A DNA stretch of 21,861 nt from UBA1412 sp964609795 (GTDB lineage: Bacteria > Verrucomicrobiota > Verrucomicrobiia > Limisphaerales > UBA1412): the NCBI GenBank assembly GCA_964609795.1, contig CAZSTC010000038.1, positions 1 to 21,861 on the forward strand. Direction: 5' to 3'. The position numbers and the translations under genes were made by a program. How positions within the stretch are numbered: position 1 is the first letter of the stretch; every line of letters begins with the position of its first letter. The notes below the pieces were generated by a model, which saw nothing but the letters and a program-made list of their open reading frames with translations, was not told the DNA's origin and made no database searches. Below, piece by piece: positions 14,524 through 21,861 of this stretch.

Positions 14524-16383
14524 GTGCGCAAAGGTTCTTTTCATACGCTGGTGATCGGCTCCGGTGCGGCGGGTTTGGCTTGTGCCTGCCGTCTGCACGC
14601 TGCGGGCATTGAAGAGACGGCGCTTCTCACCGAGGGGCTCAATTGCGGCACCTCCATCAATACCGGCAGCGATAAGCAGACCTATTACAAGCTGGGGCTT
14701 TCCGGGGAGACGCCCGATTCGCCTCTGCTTCTGGCACGGACACTTTTTGAAGGCGGCTCGGTCGATGGCGACGTCGCTTATGCCGAGGCGGCCTGCTCAG
14801 CCCGGGCCTTTATGAAACTGGTCGAGCTGGGCGTTCCTTTCCCGCGCGACCGCTACGGCGCTTACCCGGGTTACCGCACTGATCACGACCCGGTGGGTCG
14901 GGCGACCAGTTCCGGACCCTATACCTCTCAGGCGATGTGCCGTGCCTGGCAGGCGGAGCTGAGGAAGCGGGAGATACCGGTTCTGGAAAATCGCCGGGTG
15001 GTTTCGCTCCTCAAAAATGAAGAGCGGGTTCTGGGTGTGCTGGCTTGGAGCCAAGTCGATCAGAGCTGGGAAGCATACCGGGTGCAGAATATCGTTTTCG
15101 CGGTCGGCGGACCGGGCGCACTCTACCGGAGCAGCGTTTACCCGGAGCGTCAGAAGGGCGGCATCGGTGCGGCCCTGCGCGCGGGGGCACTTGCGCAGAG
15201 TTTGCCGGAATCCCAATTCGGGATGGCCTCCACGAAATTCCGCTGGAATGTCTCGGGCTCCTATATGCAGGTTTTGCCGCGGGTCATTTCCCGAGGCGCG
15301 GATGGATTGAGCGATGAGCGGGAATTCCTTAGAGACTATCTTCCCGATCCGGGCGAGCTTTGTTCTCTCCTATTCCTCAAGGGCTATCAGTGGCCATTTG
15401 ACGCGAGCAAAGTCCGGAGCGGTTCCTCACGGATTGATCTCTGGGTCTATGAAGAGACGGTTCTCAAAGGCCGCCGCGTTTTCCTGGATTACCGACGCAA
15501 TCCCGAGGGCTTTTCGCTCGATCGGTTGAGCGCCGAGGCCCGTGACTATCTCGCGCGCTCAGGGGTGCGCGGTGAGCTTCACAGGACGCCTCTGGAGCGG
15601 CTGCGGCAATTGAACCCCGCGGCTATCGAGCTTTATAAACGGCAGGGGATTGACCTGGCTGAAGAACCTCTGGAGATCGCGGTTTGCTTCCAGCATAATA
15701 ATGGCGGGCTTTCCGGGAATCTCTGGTGGGAATCTCCGACGCTGTCTCATTTTTTCCCGATCGGCGAGGCCAATGGCTCTCATGGCGTTCGGCGCCCGGG
15801 CGGCTCGGCTTTGAATGCCGGGCAGGTCGGGGCTTTGCGCGCAGCCGAATATATCAGCGCCTGTTATCGGCAGAAGGAAAATCTGGAACCTCAATTTGAA
15901 GGCGCCCTCAAAGCCGAGGCGAAGCGCTGGGAGAATTTCTCGGCTCAGCCCGAAGGCGATTGGGAGCATGAACGGTGGGAGATTCAGGAGCGGATGAGCC
16001 GTGCGGCTGCGCATATCCGCGATGAGGAGCTCCTGCGCAAAGCCATTCCGGAAGCCTGGGAGCAACTGGAACGCATTGAGCGCAAGGGCGGGGGACTCGA
16101 GAGCCTCGTCAATCTTGACCTGGCGCTGACTCAGGCCGTCTATCTGGAGGCGATGCTCTATCAATCTCTTTCCGGGGTCGGCTCGCGTGGATCGACCCTG
16201 CTCCGGCGTGAAGGGGAAATTCTGCCTGAAGACGAGGAGTTCAGAGGCCGGATTCTGGAGAGCTGCTATCTGGGAGCCCGAAGGACGGAGCATCACTGGC
16301 GTCCGGTGCGGCCGCTGCCCTCTGGGGAGAGCTGGTTCGAAAGTGCCTGGGCGGAGTTCACAGCCGGGAAAATTTATCAGTAA
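14524..16383 (+). CDS. FAD-dependent oxidoreductase of the fumarate reductase/succinate dehydrogenase flavoprotein type
   Basis: The 619-residue cytoplasmic protein starts at GTG 14524, 2 bp after the ParD-like gene stop, so the two are probably translationally coupled. It has the FAD-binding GSGAAG at 12-17 near the N-terminus and the middle FAVGGPGALY segment. The closing family motif GEANGSHGVRRPGGSALNAG near 414-433 follows the HNNGGLSGNLW segment. The C-terminal helical domain (about 460-619) corresponds to the succinate dehydrogenase/aspartate oxidase C-terminal region. Relatives reduce or oxidise carbon-carbon bonds next to carboxyl or keto groups (fumarate, urocanate, aspartate). There is no signal peptide, haem motif or FMN module, so electrons must come from another protein. 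The OYE gene 4 bp downstream is a candidate partner. Confidence 0.85.
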   Translation: MRKGSFHTLVIGSGAAGLACACRLHAAGIEETALLTEGLNCGTSINTGSDKQTYYKLGLSGETPDSPLLLARTLFEGGSVDGDVAYAEAACSARAFMKLVELGVPFPRDRYGAYPGYRTDHDPVGRATSSGPYTSQAMCRAWQAELRKREIPVLENRRVVSLLKNEERVLGVLAWSQVDQSWEAYRVQNIVFAVGGPGALYRSSVYPERQKGGIGAALRAGALAQSLPESQFGMASTKFRWNVSGSYMQVLPRVISRGADGLSDEREFLRDYLPDPGELCSLLFLKGYQWPFDASKVRSGSSRIDLWVYEETVLKGRRVFLDYRRNPEGFSLDRLSAEARDYLARSGVRGELHRTPLERLRQLNPAAIELYKRQGIDLAEEPLEIAVCFQHNNGGLSGNLWWESPTLSHFFPIGEANGSHGVRRPGGSALNAGQVGALRAAEYISACYRQKENLEPQFEGALKAEAKRWENFSAQPEGDWEHERWEIQERMSRAAAHIRDEELLRKAIPEAWEQLERIERKGGGLESLVNLDLALTQAVYLEAMLYQSLSGVGSRGSTLLRREGEILPEDEEFRGRILESCYLGARRTEHHWRPVRPLPSGESWFESAWAEFTAGKIYQ

Positions 16384-16387
16384 GACG

Positions 16388-17824
16388 ATGGGAAGTTATA
16401 AGAAAATTACCGAGTTGAAATCGCCTGAAGCCTTTCGTGATTTCGTGGAGGAATCGGGATGGAGTATTCCCTGCCGGGCCGCCGGGCTCAAAGCGTTTTC
16501 GGAGCCGCTGGACTATGGCACGGGGAAAATCGGTAACCGCTGGGCGATTCTCCCGATGGAGGGCTGGGATTGTGAAGGCGATGGAAATCCCTCGGCGCTG
16601 ACCGCACGCCGCTGGGAGCGCTTTGCAACGAGTGGTGCCAAGCTGATTTACGGGACCGAGGCCGCTGCCGTAATGCACGAAGGCCGCAGTAATACGCGTC
16701 AGCTCTGGATAGCCCCGCATACTTATGATAGAATCGCCTGGCAACTCGAAGCGATGCGCGAGGCTCACGCCCGGCGCTTTGGCAGCGCGGATGATTTCAG
16801 GGTCGGACTTCAGTTGACTCACTCCGGACGATACTCTCATCCCAATGACGATATGCGCCTGGAGTCACGCATCGCCTATCATCATCCGCTCCTGGATAAA
16901 AAATTCGGGAACACGCCCAAAGACCTGGTGAGCGATGACGAACTGCGCCGTATCATTGATTGTTTTATTGAAGCTGCGCGGCTGGCTGAGCGTGCCGGTT
17001 TTAATTTTGTGGATGTCAAACATGCCCATGGTTACCTGGCCCATGAGCTCCTGAGCGCGGTGGAGCGCCCGGGCGCTTTCGGAGGCAGCTTTGAAAACAG
17101 GACGCATTTTTTCCGCGAAGTGAGTGATGGAATCCGAAGTGCGACTTCGACTCTGGAGATCTCCCTGCGGCTCTCCCTGGCCGATTTTATCCCTTTTGAA
17201 AAGGGGTCTGACGGCGTCGGCACTCCGATGAGGGGCCCCGAGGAATCCGCCTATCCCTACGCCTTTGGCGGAGATGGTACCGGTCTGGGATGGAATCTGG
17301 AGGAGCCAATCGCGTTCCTGAACCTGGCCCGGAAGTATGGCGTGAAGATGATTTGCGCGACTCTGGGCAGTCCCTATTATTGCCCGCATATTCAGCGGCC
17401 GGCCTATTATCCGGTCTCGGATGGCTACGCACCGCCGGAAGATCCACTGCGCAGCGTCGCCCGTCATATTGAGATCACGGCGGCACTCAAAAAACGCTGC
17501 CCGGAGCTCCGTATTGTCGGCTCGGGCTATACCTGTCTGCAGGAATATCTGCCTCTGGTGGGAGCCGGCGTTTTGGAAGCGGGAATGGCTGATTTTATCG
17601 GTATCGGGCGCATGGTGCTTTCCTATCCGGAAATCTGCGCCGATACGCTGGAGGGAGCTCCACTAAAGACTCAATGTATTTGCCGCACGCTCGGGGAATG
17701 CACCTCTGCACCGCGGGCCGGCATGGTTTCGGGCTGCTATCCGCTGGACCCATATTACAGAGCAAAGCCTGAAGCCCTGAAACTTCGCGAGCTCAAGAAA
17801 GAACGACAAGAAAAAGAAAGTTAG
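16388..17824 (+). CDS. OYE-family NADH:flavin oxidoreductase (FMN)
   Basis: The 478-residue protein starts at ATG 16388, 4 bp after the previous stop; the longer frame reaching to 16187 would overlap that gene by 197 bp. It is a single TIM-barrel flavin reductase: QLTHSGRYS with His145, KHAHGYLAHELLS near 211, FGGSFENRTHFFREV and the phosphate-binding IGIGRMVLSYPE. Old-yellow-enzyme relatives reduce alkenes conjugated to a carbonyl using NAD(P)H. There is a cysteine-rich patch, C430, C432, C438 and C450; the last two keep the C-x11-C spacing of the 4Fe-4S site in 2,4-dienoyl-CoA reductases, but the first two are not at the usual CxxCxxxC spacing. The second dinucleotide-binding domain of those enzymes is absent. 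Its likely partner is the FAD oxidoreductase upstream. Confidence 0.87.
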   Translation: MGSYKKITELKSPEAFRDFVEESGWSIPCRAAGLKAFSEPLDYGTGKIGNRWAILPMEGWDCEGDGNPSALTARRWERFATSGAKLIYGTEAAAVMHEGRSNTRQLWIAPHTYDRIAWQLEAMREAHARRFGSADDFRVGLQLTHSGRYSHPNDDMRLESRIAYHHPLLDKKFGNTPKDLVSDDELRRIIDCFIEAARLAERAGFNFVDVKHAHGYLAHELLSAVERPGAFGGSFENRTHFFREVSDGIRSATSTLEISLRLSLADFIPFEKGSDGVGTPMRGPEESAYPYAFGGDGTGLGWNLEEPIAFLNLARKYGVKMICATLGSPYYCPHIQRPAYYPVSDGYAPPEDPLRSVARHIEITAALKKRCPELRIVGSGYTCLQEYLPLVGAGVLEAGMADFIGIGRMVLSYPEICADTLEGAPLKTQCICRTLGECTSAPRAGMVSGCYPLDPYYRAKPEALKLRELKKERQEKES

Positions 17825-17847
17825 AAAACAGAACAACAATCAACTCT

Positions 17848-18333
17848 ATGGATAATTTAAAATCACTCTTTCCGGATTTGCAATCACGCATCATCCCGGT
17901 TTTGGTACTGGATGATGTAGACCAGGCGCTCAAAATGTGCGAGCTGCTCTGCGAAAACGGACTTCTCGTGGCCGAGTTCACTTTTCGCACGCCCGAGGCC
18001 AAAGAGCTTATCACCCGGGCCGTCGAGCACTTCCCCGAAATGCTGATCGGTGCCGGCACGCTTCTGAACCTGACCGATCTGGAGCGGGCACGGAATGCNN
18101 NNNNNNNNNNNNNNNNNNNNNNNNNNNNNNNNNNNNNNNNNNNNNNNNNNNNNNNNNNNNNNNNNNNNNNNNNNNNNNNNNNNNNNNNNNNNNNNNNNGT
18201 AAAGGAGTATCTCAAGATACCCGAGGTGATCACCATTGGCGGCACCTGGCTGGGTAAAGATATCCCCGATTGGAAGAAGGTGACCCGGGCGATTCGCCAG
18301 GCGGTTGAAGTCGTCAAAGAGGTTCAGGAATAG
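17848..18333 (+). CDS. eda: KDPG/KHG aldolase, interrupted by an assembly gap
   Basis: The N-terminal 83 residues (RIIPVLVLDD, VAEFTFRTPEA, MLIGAGTLLN) and the C-terminal 45 (VITIGGTWLG, WKKVTRAIRQAVEVVKEV) match class I 2-keto-3-deoxy-6-phosphogluconate / 4-hydroxy-2-oxoglutarate aldolase. The catalytic Glu of the EFTFRT strand is visible. The Schiff-base lysine (KFFPAE segment) lies in the N run. The annotated length of 161 is about 45-50 residues short of the usual 205-215, so the true gap is probably near 250 bp rather than 100. Reaction: a 2-keto-3-deoxy (phospho)acid gives pyruvate plus an aldehyde. It is the last gene of the plus operon, 23 bp after the OYE gene, and is followed by a terminator hairpin. 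Confidence 0.88.
   Translation: MDNLKSLFPDLQSRIIPVLVLDDVDQALKMCELLCENGLLVAEFTFRTPEAKELITRAVEHFPEMLIGAGTLLNLTDLERARNXXXXXXXXXXXXXXXXXXXXXXXXXXXXXXXXXXVKEYLKIPEVITIGGTWLGKDIPDWKKVTRAIRQAVEVVKEVQE
18099..18198. other. Assembly gap, 100 N
   Basis: Exactly 100 undetermined bases lie inside the aldolase gene. A round 100 is the usual placeholder for a gap of unknown size. Comparison with aldolase length suggests about 250 bp are missing. Confidence 0.95.
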
Positions 18334-18341
18334 GAGAGAAA

Positions 18342-18385
18342 AAAATATCCGGTGTCCTCCTTTTGCGGGAAGCACCGGATATTTT
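18342..18385. terminator. Bidirectional intrinsic terminator between convergent units
   Basis: A perfect 13-bp stem AAAATATCCGGTG / CACCGGATATTTT encloses an 18-nt loop. It starts 9 bp after the aldolase stop and ends 20 bp before the stop of the minus-strand DUF4838 gene. The A-rich outer left arm and T-rich outer right arm give a U tract whichever strand is transcribed, so it can end both the plus operon and the minus unit. Confidence 0.8.
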
Positions 18386-18405
18386 GTCAGTCTTTAGCGG
18401 CTGTT

Positions 18406-20646
18406 CTAGGGCATTTCTACAAAGATCAGTCGGTCAACCCAGAGGTTGCCGGCGGCTTCATTTTTCGCCGGAGCCACATAGAAATAGATATCCGAGTTGA
18501 GCTCGGTTTCCATGATTTTTATCGTCTTGTAGTCTTTGCCTGCAATCTCGCCGGCCTTACCTGCCATGCTTTTTCCTTCGTGCGAACGGGTGTTGTAGGT
18601 GCCCGCCGTAAAGGCATTGCCTTCGGCATTCTGGTCGCAACGCAGCTCCAGATGGATTTCATATTTTCCCTTGGGAGCCGATTGGAATTGAATCGCCCAC
18701 TCGGAAGTGGTGTTGGGCAGCCGGGCCGCCTTGCCGCCGTCGGCAGCGGTGTCGTTATCCGAGAAGACGAAGAGCCCCGGGCCGCACATACATTGCTCGG
18801 CAGAAATCGCGAACCATTTCTGATCTTTCACGAATTCGGGTTTCGGTCCCGTGCTTTCAAAAATATGATTCAGCCGCTCGATATCTCCGCGGACTCTCTC
18901 TTCGGTGACGCCGCCCTCGCTGAAGATGCGTGTGCCGGCTTTGCGTGACATTTCGATGGCGTGAGTGATGAGCGCTTTGACATCGGTTTTTTCAAGGCTC
19001 TTATCCCAGAAAGTCTCCGGACGCTCGAGCATCGCGAAGGTGATCGGCAGTGCGGCGAACTCCACCCGTTCTTTGAACTTCGGTTCCTGCGCGACTTTCG
19101 CCTTGGCTTTCTCGAAAACTTGCCAGGCCGCAACGAGATTCTCGTGGCTCAGCCAGCGGATCGTCGTGTGCTGGTAGCACATGAGTTTGAACTCCGGATG
19201 CTCGGCAATGGAGCGCTTCATAATCGTCAGGTACTCGGCGATCTCCGGGGCTGCCGGACCGTAAAAGCCTTCCAGAAATTCCTGAATGATCTTGTTCTCA
19301 TCCTGATCGGGATTCCACATCAGCTTGCTCAGGAGGTAGGCGCGCAGCTCCGGTAAATCGGCACTCTTGAGGGGACCGTTGGAGCCTTGCTCGAAGATGC
19401 CGCGCACCCGGTGAGCAATCAGGAAGCGAATATCGCCTGCCAGATTTTCCCAGTTGGGATGCGGCAGATAATACTTGGTGAAGTTGGTGACGTAGTTCCA
19501 GATGAAGAGGACGGGCGCCACCTTGTACCAGGCGCGCACGTCATCGGCAAAGGAGCGGTTGCTATCCGAATCGAGCGGACGGCCGAAATCGCATTCAATA
19601 CTGCAGAGCCGGATCATCACGTTTTTGCGCGGGAAGATGCTCTTCGGGGCTGAGCGGGTGTATTGATAGGCCAGAGTCTCCACCATCACGTTGGGGAATT
19701 CTTTCTCGATGGCCGCTGCGACGTAGTTCACCAGGTCAACGAGCAGATCGGATTGATTGCCGTGTTCTTTGACGAAGGCCTCGCATTTTCCGCATTGGCA
19801 GAAGAGCTGATTATCGTTCTGGCTCAGGTCCAGAATACGCGTATTGGGTTCACTGCGCAGACGCCTGAGGATTTCTTCCAGGAGCGCTTTGCGCATCTCC
19901 TCATTGGTGAGGCAGAGCTGGGAATAGTTATCAAGGCGGCGGTTGTCGCGAAAGGCGTACCACTCCGGGTGATCCTTGTAGTGAGTCTTGGACGGCAGAT
20001 AGAGCTCAAACGTGTGGCAGAAACCGTGCAGGGTCAGGTGTCCGCCCCAGTCTTCGGGGATATTGATGCAGTGGCCGTTATTGCGGGCCCGGACGGCAAA
20101 CTGCGGGTTGTGCTGCAGGACGTCGTAGTAGCCCTCGCGATAGAAGAGGGTCGGAGCGTAACGGTGATCGAGCACCGGGAGTTCCAATGTTTTTTTCTGG
20201 GGCACATCCGTCGCATCCAGACTCCAGAAGCGGACGCCGAACTCCGTCTCCAGAAGCTCATAGACCGCATAGAGACTGCCGCGGGGCCGCTCGCCGCAGA
20301 GGATGATATCCTTGCCCACCGTTTTCAGGATGATCTCGTCGCTCTTTAATGAGGCGAAATCAAGCCCGCCCAGCGCCTGGCTGACTTCCGGCGATTGACC
20401 CACCAGAATGGAAGGCACGGAGCCTTTCTCCTGAACGATGGGCAGCGTGACCCCGGTGATTTGTGTGAGGAAATTTTGCAGCTCTTTGGCTGCCGTGACT
20501 TCAGAAGAAATCGCGCCATCAGAGAGAACAATCTGGTAATCAGATTTTCCCTCTTGAATCAATGCGGCGTGCGACTGGAGTGCCAGGAGCGCCCAGGCAG
20601 CGCAGCAGAGAATGACTGAGGTAATCGATGTTGTTTTCAGTTTCAT
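18406..20646 (-). CDS. Secreted DUF4838 (GH163-related) glycan-processing protein
   Basis: The 746-residue protein has a signal peptide (residues 1-28, ILCCAAWALLALQSHA). A GH67-N/hexosaminidase-N-like alpha-beta domain (about 30-160) has the ELQNFLTQITGVTLPIV and RPRGSLYAVYELLE segments typical of such modules. The DUF4838 barrel (about 165-480) contains LSQNDNQLFCQCGKC near 275-287, the family's conserved N-D and Cys cluster, and FIWNYVTNFTKYYLPHPN. A helical part follows, then a C-terminal beta-sandwich (about 610-746) resembling a carbohydrate-binding module. Some DUF4838 proteins are now classified as GH163 endo-beta-N-acetylglucosaminidases acting on N-glycans; whether this member has that activity is open. 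ATG 20646 has no good ribosome site and lies 24 bp after the hydrolase stop, which suggests translational coupling. Confidence 0.83.
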   Translation of the reverse strand: MKLKTTSITSVILCCAAWALLALQSHAALIQEGKSDYQIVLSDGAISSEVTAAKELQNFLTQITGVTLPIVQEKGSVPSILVGQSPEVSQALGGLDFASLKSDEIILKTVGKDIILCGERPRGSLYAVYELLETEFGVRFWSLDATDVPQKKTLELPVLDHRYAPTLFYREGYYDVLQHNPQFAVRARNNGHCINIPEDWGGHLTLHGFCHTFELYLPSKTHYKDHPEWYAFRDNRRLDNYSQLCLTNEEMRKALLEEILRRLRSEPNTRILDLSQNDNQLFCQCGKCEAFVKEHGNQSDLLVDLVNYVAAAIEKEFPNVMVETLAYQYTRSAPKSIFPRKNVMIRLCSIECDFGRPLDSDSNRSFADDVRAWYKVAPVLFIWNYVTNFTKYYLPHPNWENLAGDIRFLIAHRVRGIFEQGSNGPLKSADLPELRAYLLSKLMWNPDQDENKIIQEFLEGFYGPAAPEIAEYLTIMKRSIAEHPEFKLMCYQHTTIRWLSHENLVAAWQVFEKAKAKVAQEPKFKERVEFAALPITFAMLERPETFWDKSLEKTDVKALITHAIEMSRKAGTRIFSEGGVTEERVRGDIERLNHIFESTGPKPEFVKDQKWFAISAEQCMCGPGLFVFSDNDTAADGGKAARLPNTTSEWAIQFQSAPKGKYEIHLELRCDQNAEGNAFTAGTYNTRSHEGKSMAGKAGEIAGKDYKTIKIMETELNSDIYFYVAPAKNEAAGNLWVDRLIFVEMP

Positions 20647-20670
20647 GGTTATCAGCGTTTTGGGGGTGTA

Positions 20671-21519
20671 TCAGATAGTCGGTGTAAATTCGTTGTTGCC
20701 GGCAGATTCCGGGGGCGGCAGGGTTTGGATAAAATTTTTCAGGCTTTCCCAGTATGCCTCTCCGGCACAGCCCTCGAGATTGGCATGGTCTCCGCCCGGC
20801 ACCCAAAAGCGGTATTTCGGTTCATTGGCACGCTCAAACATTTTTTGCGCATGGCTGAACGGGACGATATCATCGCGGTCTCCGTGGATGAAAAGAACCG
20901 GGCAGTGAATATCGCCAATGCGCCGGATGTTGGGGAAAGCCTCAAAGGGGAGAATCCTGACGCGGGTGACCACTCGGGTGATGCTGGAGAATCCGCACTC
21001 AAGCACGAGTCCTCCTACACTCGGGTGCATCTGGGCCAGGTAACAGGAGGGGCCGCTGCCGATTGAGCGCCCGTAAATAATAATATCCTCCGGGCTGACT
21101 CCGGCCTCCTCCGTCAAATAGCGATAGGCGGCCTCCGCGGCGGCATAGACGCCCCGTTCGCTCGGGCTGCCGGTGCTCATACCGTAGCCCGGGTAATCAT
21201 AGGCCAGGACCGAAAAGCCGTTCTTCTGGAAGAGCGAGAGCATCCACGCACGGTCCCAGATATCTTCCGCGTTGCCGTGACTGTAAATGAGCGTTTTGGA
21301 GGGGCCTTCGGTTTTGAAGTGAACCGCAGAAATCCGATTGCCGTCGGCCGCGTTCAATTCAAGGAGCTGCTTTTTGAAAGGCTCGGAGCAATGCGGCGCC
21401 GGCGGATGAAACATCAGCTGGTTAAAAAAAAGAAAGCTCCCCGCGGCGATCAGGAGATACACGAGAAGAATCGCTCTGCCCAGGTATAAGAGCCCCCTTT
21501 TCCAGAATCCGACTTTCAC
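20671..21519 (-). CDS. Membrane-anchored alpha/beta hydrolase (BEM46/ABHD17-like)
   Basis: The 282-residue protein starts at GTG 21519 with AAAGGAG about 11 nt upstream; no ATG fits the N-terminal membrane helix better. Residues 10-32 form one transmembrane segment (YLGRAILLVYLLIAAGSFLFF), which puts the hydrolase domain outside the cytoplasmic membrane. The catalytic triad is visible: Ser152 in GRSIGSG, Asp216 in HGDRDDIVP and His245 in GGDHAN. The oxyanion-region motif YSHGNAED (79-86) and the YDYPGYGMSTG loop are typical of the BEM46/S33-like group. Substrates of this group are mostly unknown esters, thioesters or lipids. It heads a two-gene unit with the DUF4838 gene 24 bp downstream, so deacylation of a glycan is one possibility, but nothing in the sequence proves it. 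Confidence 0.85.
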   Translation of the reverse strand: MKVGFWKRGLLYLGRAILLVYLLIAAGSFLFFNQLMFHPPAPHCSEPFKKQLLELNAADGNRISAVHFKTEGPSKTLIYSHGNAEDIWDRAWMLSLFQKNGFSVLAYDYPGYGMSTGSPSERGVYAAAEAAYRYLTEEAGVSPEDIIIYGRSIGSGPSCYLAQMHPSVGGLVLECGFSSITRVVTRVRILPFEAFPNIRRIGDIHCPVLFIHGDRDDIVPFSHAQKMFERANEPKYRFWVPGGDHANLEGCAGEAYWESLKNFIQTLPPPESAGNNEFTPTI

Positions 21520-21615
21520 TGATTCGCCTTCTCCTTTCTATTCAAAAATCGCATAGGACCTTTCCCAACGGTTTCCCCTCGTTCTAAAAGCAAAACTAAA
21601 GAATCCACTCCCGAC

Positions 21616-21644
21616 AGAATAAGCGCGGGAGCCTTTTTTATCAA
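21616..21644 (-). promoter_or_regulatory. Promoter of the hydrolase-DUF4838 unit, overlapping a hairpin
   Basis: On the minus strand TTGATA (21639-21644) is followed after 17 bp by TATTCT (21616-21621), giving a leader of about 90 nt before GTG 21519. The inverted repeat CTCCCG (21608-21613) / CGGGAG (21626-21631) overlaps the -10 and spacer. On the plus strand the same repeat is followed by TTTTTT and so mimics a terminator, but no plus-strand gene precedes it. Confidence 0.45.
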
Positions 21645-21691
21645 TCCGGAAGAGCAGGGAAGAGGAAGATTTTTGAACTGCGCGGCAGTAC

Positions 21692-21730
21692 AAAAAAAGA
21701 CCGCCCCGATTCATGCGGTACCGGGGCGGC
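21692..21730 (-). terminator. Intrinsic terminator of the PEP-CTERM gene
   Basis: On the minus strand the 8-bp perfect GC stem CCGCCCCG / CGGGGCGG (21729-21722 and 21708-21701) with a 13-nt loop is followed by TCTTTTTTTG. It begins 36 bp after the PEP-CTERM gene's stop codon. Confidence 0.82.
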
Positions 21731-21765
21731 TTCGTTACAAAATAACTAAGAAGTTATTCGTCAAA

Positions 21766-21861
21766 TTAGTCGCGGCGACGGAAGAGCAACAAGCTGCTCA
21801 AACCGAGAATGCCCAGAGCGATGGTGGTCGGCTCGGGAACGCTGTACGCATTCACGCCGAA
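21766..21861 (-). CDS. C-terminal tail of a PEP-CTERM exported protein, 5' part off the window
   Basis: The last 31 codons and the TAA stop are present: a short lead-in ending SVPEP, then TTIALGILGLSSLLLF and RRRD. This is a textbook PEP-CTERM sorting signal: the VPEP box, one transmembrane helix and an Arg-rich end. In known systems exosortase (EpsH/XrtA-type) recognises it and the protein is released or anchored at the cell surface. No exosortase is in the window. The function of the main body cannot be told. The gene is followed by its own intrinsic terminator, so it is a separate unit from the hydrolase gene. Confidence 0.9.
   Translation of the reverse strand, partial: FGVNAYSVPEPTTIALGILGLSSLLLFRRRD

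Noticed and set aside
16187..16387. Extended N-terminus of the OYE protein
   Set aside because: It would overlap the FAD oxidoreductase gene by about 200 bp and the added residues have no resemblance to the family; ATG 16388 gives the normal start.

Overview
The window looks like a chromosomal scaffold from a member of the Verrucomicrobiota/Lentisphaerota (PVC) group, probably a gut or animal-associated glycan degrader assembled from a metagenome. The signs are a PEP-CTERM protein tail (VPEPTTIALGILGLSSLLLF then RRRD), secreted SUMF1/formylglycine-generating-enzyme-like proteins, a BspA-type leucine-rich-repeat surface protein, a DUF4838 protein, an AAA+DUF4143 ATPase and a GH78 rhamnosidase. 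The order-level placement is inference. A run of exactly 100 N at 18099-18198 is a scaffold gap.

Region 1 (1-5760) is an accessory patch, visibly more AT-rich than the rest. It holds the 5' part of a BspA-like repeat protein (minus, running off the left edge), two paralogous SUMF1-domain genes (minus) and one AAA-ATPase/DUF4143 gene (plus, with its own sigma-70-like promoter). Both SUMF1 genes have the same 10-bp promoter-like box about 75-78 bp upstream of their start codons. Both also have the same 60-bp hairpin-containing element (58/60 identical) on their 3' side, so they look like copies of one expression cassette. A stranded C-terminal protein fragment lies between the first SUMF1 gene and its element.

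Region 2 (5859-13368, minus) reads, in transcription order, small membrane protein, GH78 alpha-L-rhamnosidase, AddA-like helicase-nuclease. Gaps are 49 and 87 bp, so co-transcription is possible, although the DNA-repair gene is functionally unrelated to the other two.

Region 3 (13533-18333, plus) is a compact operon: SDR dehydrogenase, ParD-like small protein, fumarate-reductase-type FAD oxidoreductase, OYE-family FMN oxidoreductase and KDPG/KHG aldolase, ending at a strong hairpin that can terminate both strands. The three redox enzymes plus a 2-keto-3-deoxy-acid aldolase suggest a catabolic route for an unusual sugar acid or similar polyol. I do not recognise it as a known pathway, and it is the best candidate here for something undescribed.

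Region 4 (18406-21861, minus) has a GTG-started membrane-anchored alpha/beta hydrolase followed 24 bp later by a secreted DUF4838 (GH163-related) protein, driven by a promoter at 21616-21644. Upstream is the last 31 codons of a PEP-CTERM exported protein with its own intrinsic terminator. Regions 2-4 together suggest release of sugars from glycans outside the cytoplasm and oxidation/reduction plus aldol cleavage inside it; that link is inference.
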